From NCBI RefSeq assembly GCF_006346395.1, contig NZ_VDMS01000001.1, positions 2,480,001 through 2,544,000 of the forward strand: a stretch of DNA of 64,000 nucleotides, in the 5' to 3' direction. This DNA comes from Nocardioides plantarum (GTDB taxonomy: Bacteria; Actinomycetota; Actinomycetes; Propionibacteriales; Nocardioidaceae). Shown here piece by piece: positions 63,366-64,000 of the stretch. Positions within the stretch are counted from its first letter, which is position 1. Every line of letters starts with the position of its first letter. The position numbers were made by a program, and so were the translations under genes. The notes below the pieces were generated by a model. The model was given only the letters and a program-made list of their open reading frames with translations, was not told the origin of the DNA and searched no databases.

Positions 63366-64000
63366 TCAAGGACGTTGGTGGGGCGATCCGCGCGCGGCGG
63401 CAGGAGGTCGGGCTCTCGCTGCGGGCGCTCGCCGGACGGCTCGGCGTCAGCCCGGCGACCCTGAGCGCCGTCGAGAACGGCCGCACCCCGCTGACCGTGA
63501 CCCGGCTGCACCGGATCGCCGAGCTGCTCGACACCACGGCCCCCGACCTCCTGAGCGGGCCTGCCGGGTCCTCCGGGTCCGCGGCGATCCCGCAGGTCCC
63601 GGCGTCCCGGGGCGCGACCCCCGAGGGGCGTCGCGGCGCCTGGCGGGACTTCTCCACCATCTCGATCGATCCGGTGCTGGAGGCCGCGGCGCGGGTGTTC
63701 GTGCGCCAGGGCTTCCACGCGACGAGCATGCGCGAGGTCGCCACCGAGGCCCACCTGAGCGTCGCCGGGGTCTACCACCACCACCCCAGCAAGGAGCGGC
63801 TCCTGGTCTCCCTGCTCGACCTCACCCTGGCCGAGATCGGCTGGCGGGTGGAGGCGGCGCGGGTCGAGGGGCGCGACCCGGTCGACTCCTTCGCCCGCAT
63901 GGTCGAGTCGCTCGCCCTCTTCCACGCGGTCCGCGCCGACCTCGCCTTCATCGGGGCCAGCGAGATGCGGGCCCTCGGTCCGCAGGAGCGGACCCGGATC
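63356..64000 (+). CDS. XRE-TetR double helix-turn-helix regulator (runs off window)
   Basis: 215 residues visible from ATG 63356, no stop before 64000. N-terminus is an XRE/Cro HTH (IRARRQEVGLSLRALAGRLGVSPATLSAVENG, about 11-42). After a ~35-residue Gly/Ser/Pro linker comes a TetR HTH (AARVFVRQGFHATSMREV, then HLSVAGVYHHHPSKERLL, to ~150) and the start of a TetR ligand domain. Two independent DNA-binding modules in one chain. Divergent from the ACAD/kinase/SDR operon, which it probably controls. Confidence 0.85.
   Translation, partial: MAELKDVGGAIRARRQEVGLSLRALAGRLGVSPATLSAVENGRTPLTVTRLHRIAELLDTTAPDLLSGPAGSSGSAAIPQVPASRGATPEGRRGAWRDFSTISIDPVLEAAARVFVRQGFHATSMREVATEAHLSVAGVYHHHPSKERLLVSLLDLTLAEIGWRVEAARVEGRDPVDSFARMVESLALFHAVRADLAFIGASEMRALGPQERTRI

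Overview
The window is very G+C-rich DNA with short intergenic gaps, many GTG starts, many 4-base ATGA/GTGA overlaps between consecutive genes, and many genes whose start codon lies 6-8 bases after a TAnnnT-like hexamer (leaderless transcripts). Together with the gene order HAD phosphatase - ssd - tadA/B/C - DUF4244 - TadE - helicase - ... - topA - tmk - holB, this points to an actinobacterial chromosome, most likely a Nocardioides-like member of the Propionibacteriales. The genus is inference; no rRNA is present to confirm it.

Layout. 0-2.5 kb: end of an unknown gene, then a PASTA-domain membrane protein overlapping an ECF sigma factor, then a HAD phosphatase. 2.7-10 kb: the actinobacterial Tad-type pilus/secretion locus with its conserved DEAH helicase. 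10-13 kb: STAS anti-sigma antagonist and a proton-pumping pyrophosphatase. 13-21 kb: a two-component system divergent from a secreted Arg/Asp-rich repeat protein, a methyltransferase, a cyclase-family hydrolase, a DUF2510 protein and a VapBC pair. 21-26 kb: topA, HIT protein, tmk, holB. 26.5-33.7 kb: an AbiEi/DUF559-like protein, an 82-bp tandem repeat, a secreted TAP-type peptidase, a MoxR-DUF58-VWA operon, a LysR regulator and a 60-residue zinc-ribbon protein.

33.8-39.9 kb is the main accessory region. A tRNA-Thr(CGT) gene is followed by about 6 kb of DNA with different codon use, closed by a 29-bp copy of the tRNA 3' end. No integrase is visible between the two att copies. The cargo is a 5'-truncated, frameshifted nuclease-like gene, a Schlafen/AlbA-type ATP-binding protein, and a large unrecognised protein with a DUF6883-like C-terminal part that appears split by a stop codon and a 14-bp tandem duplication. 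Two of these genes are preceded by the same 19-bp CTTT...AAAG inverted-repeat element. It looks like a decaying, integrase-less island; a phage-defence role is a hypothesis only.

39.9-43.4 kb: a three-gene hybrid kinase/response regulator/PAS kinase operon and a small membrane protein. 43.7-46.8 kb: a secreted M1 metallopeptidase with five Ig-like repeats. 46.9-55.9 kb: a catabolic or biosynthetic cluster built around a complete class I cytochrome P450 chain (P450, [2Fe-2S] ferredoxin, ferredoxin reductase), an alpha/beta hydrolase with an extra N-terminal domain, a protein with a QxxDGSW terpene-cyclase-like repeat, an SDR, a flavin amine oxidase and an SRPBCC protein, under a TetR regulator. 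56-60 kb: an MFS and an MMPL transporter whose promoters carry the same TGGTCA-N2-TGACCA operator next to a TetR gene. 60-64 kb: SDR, acyl-CoA dehydrogenase and aminoglycoside-phosphotransferase-like kinase (an ACAD10/11-type lipid-oxidation set), divergent from an unusual XRE-TetR double-HTH regulator that runs off the window.
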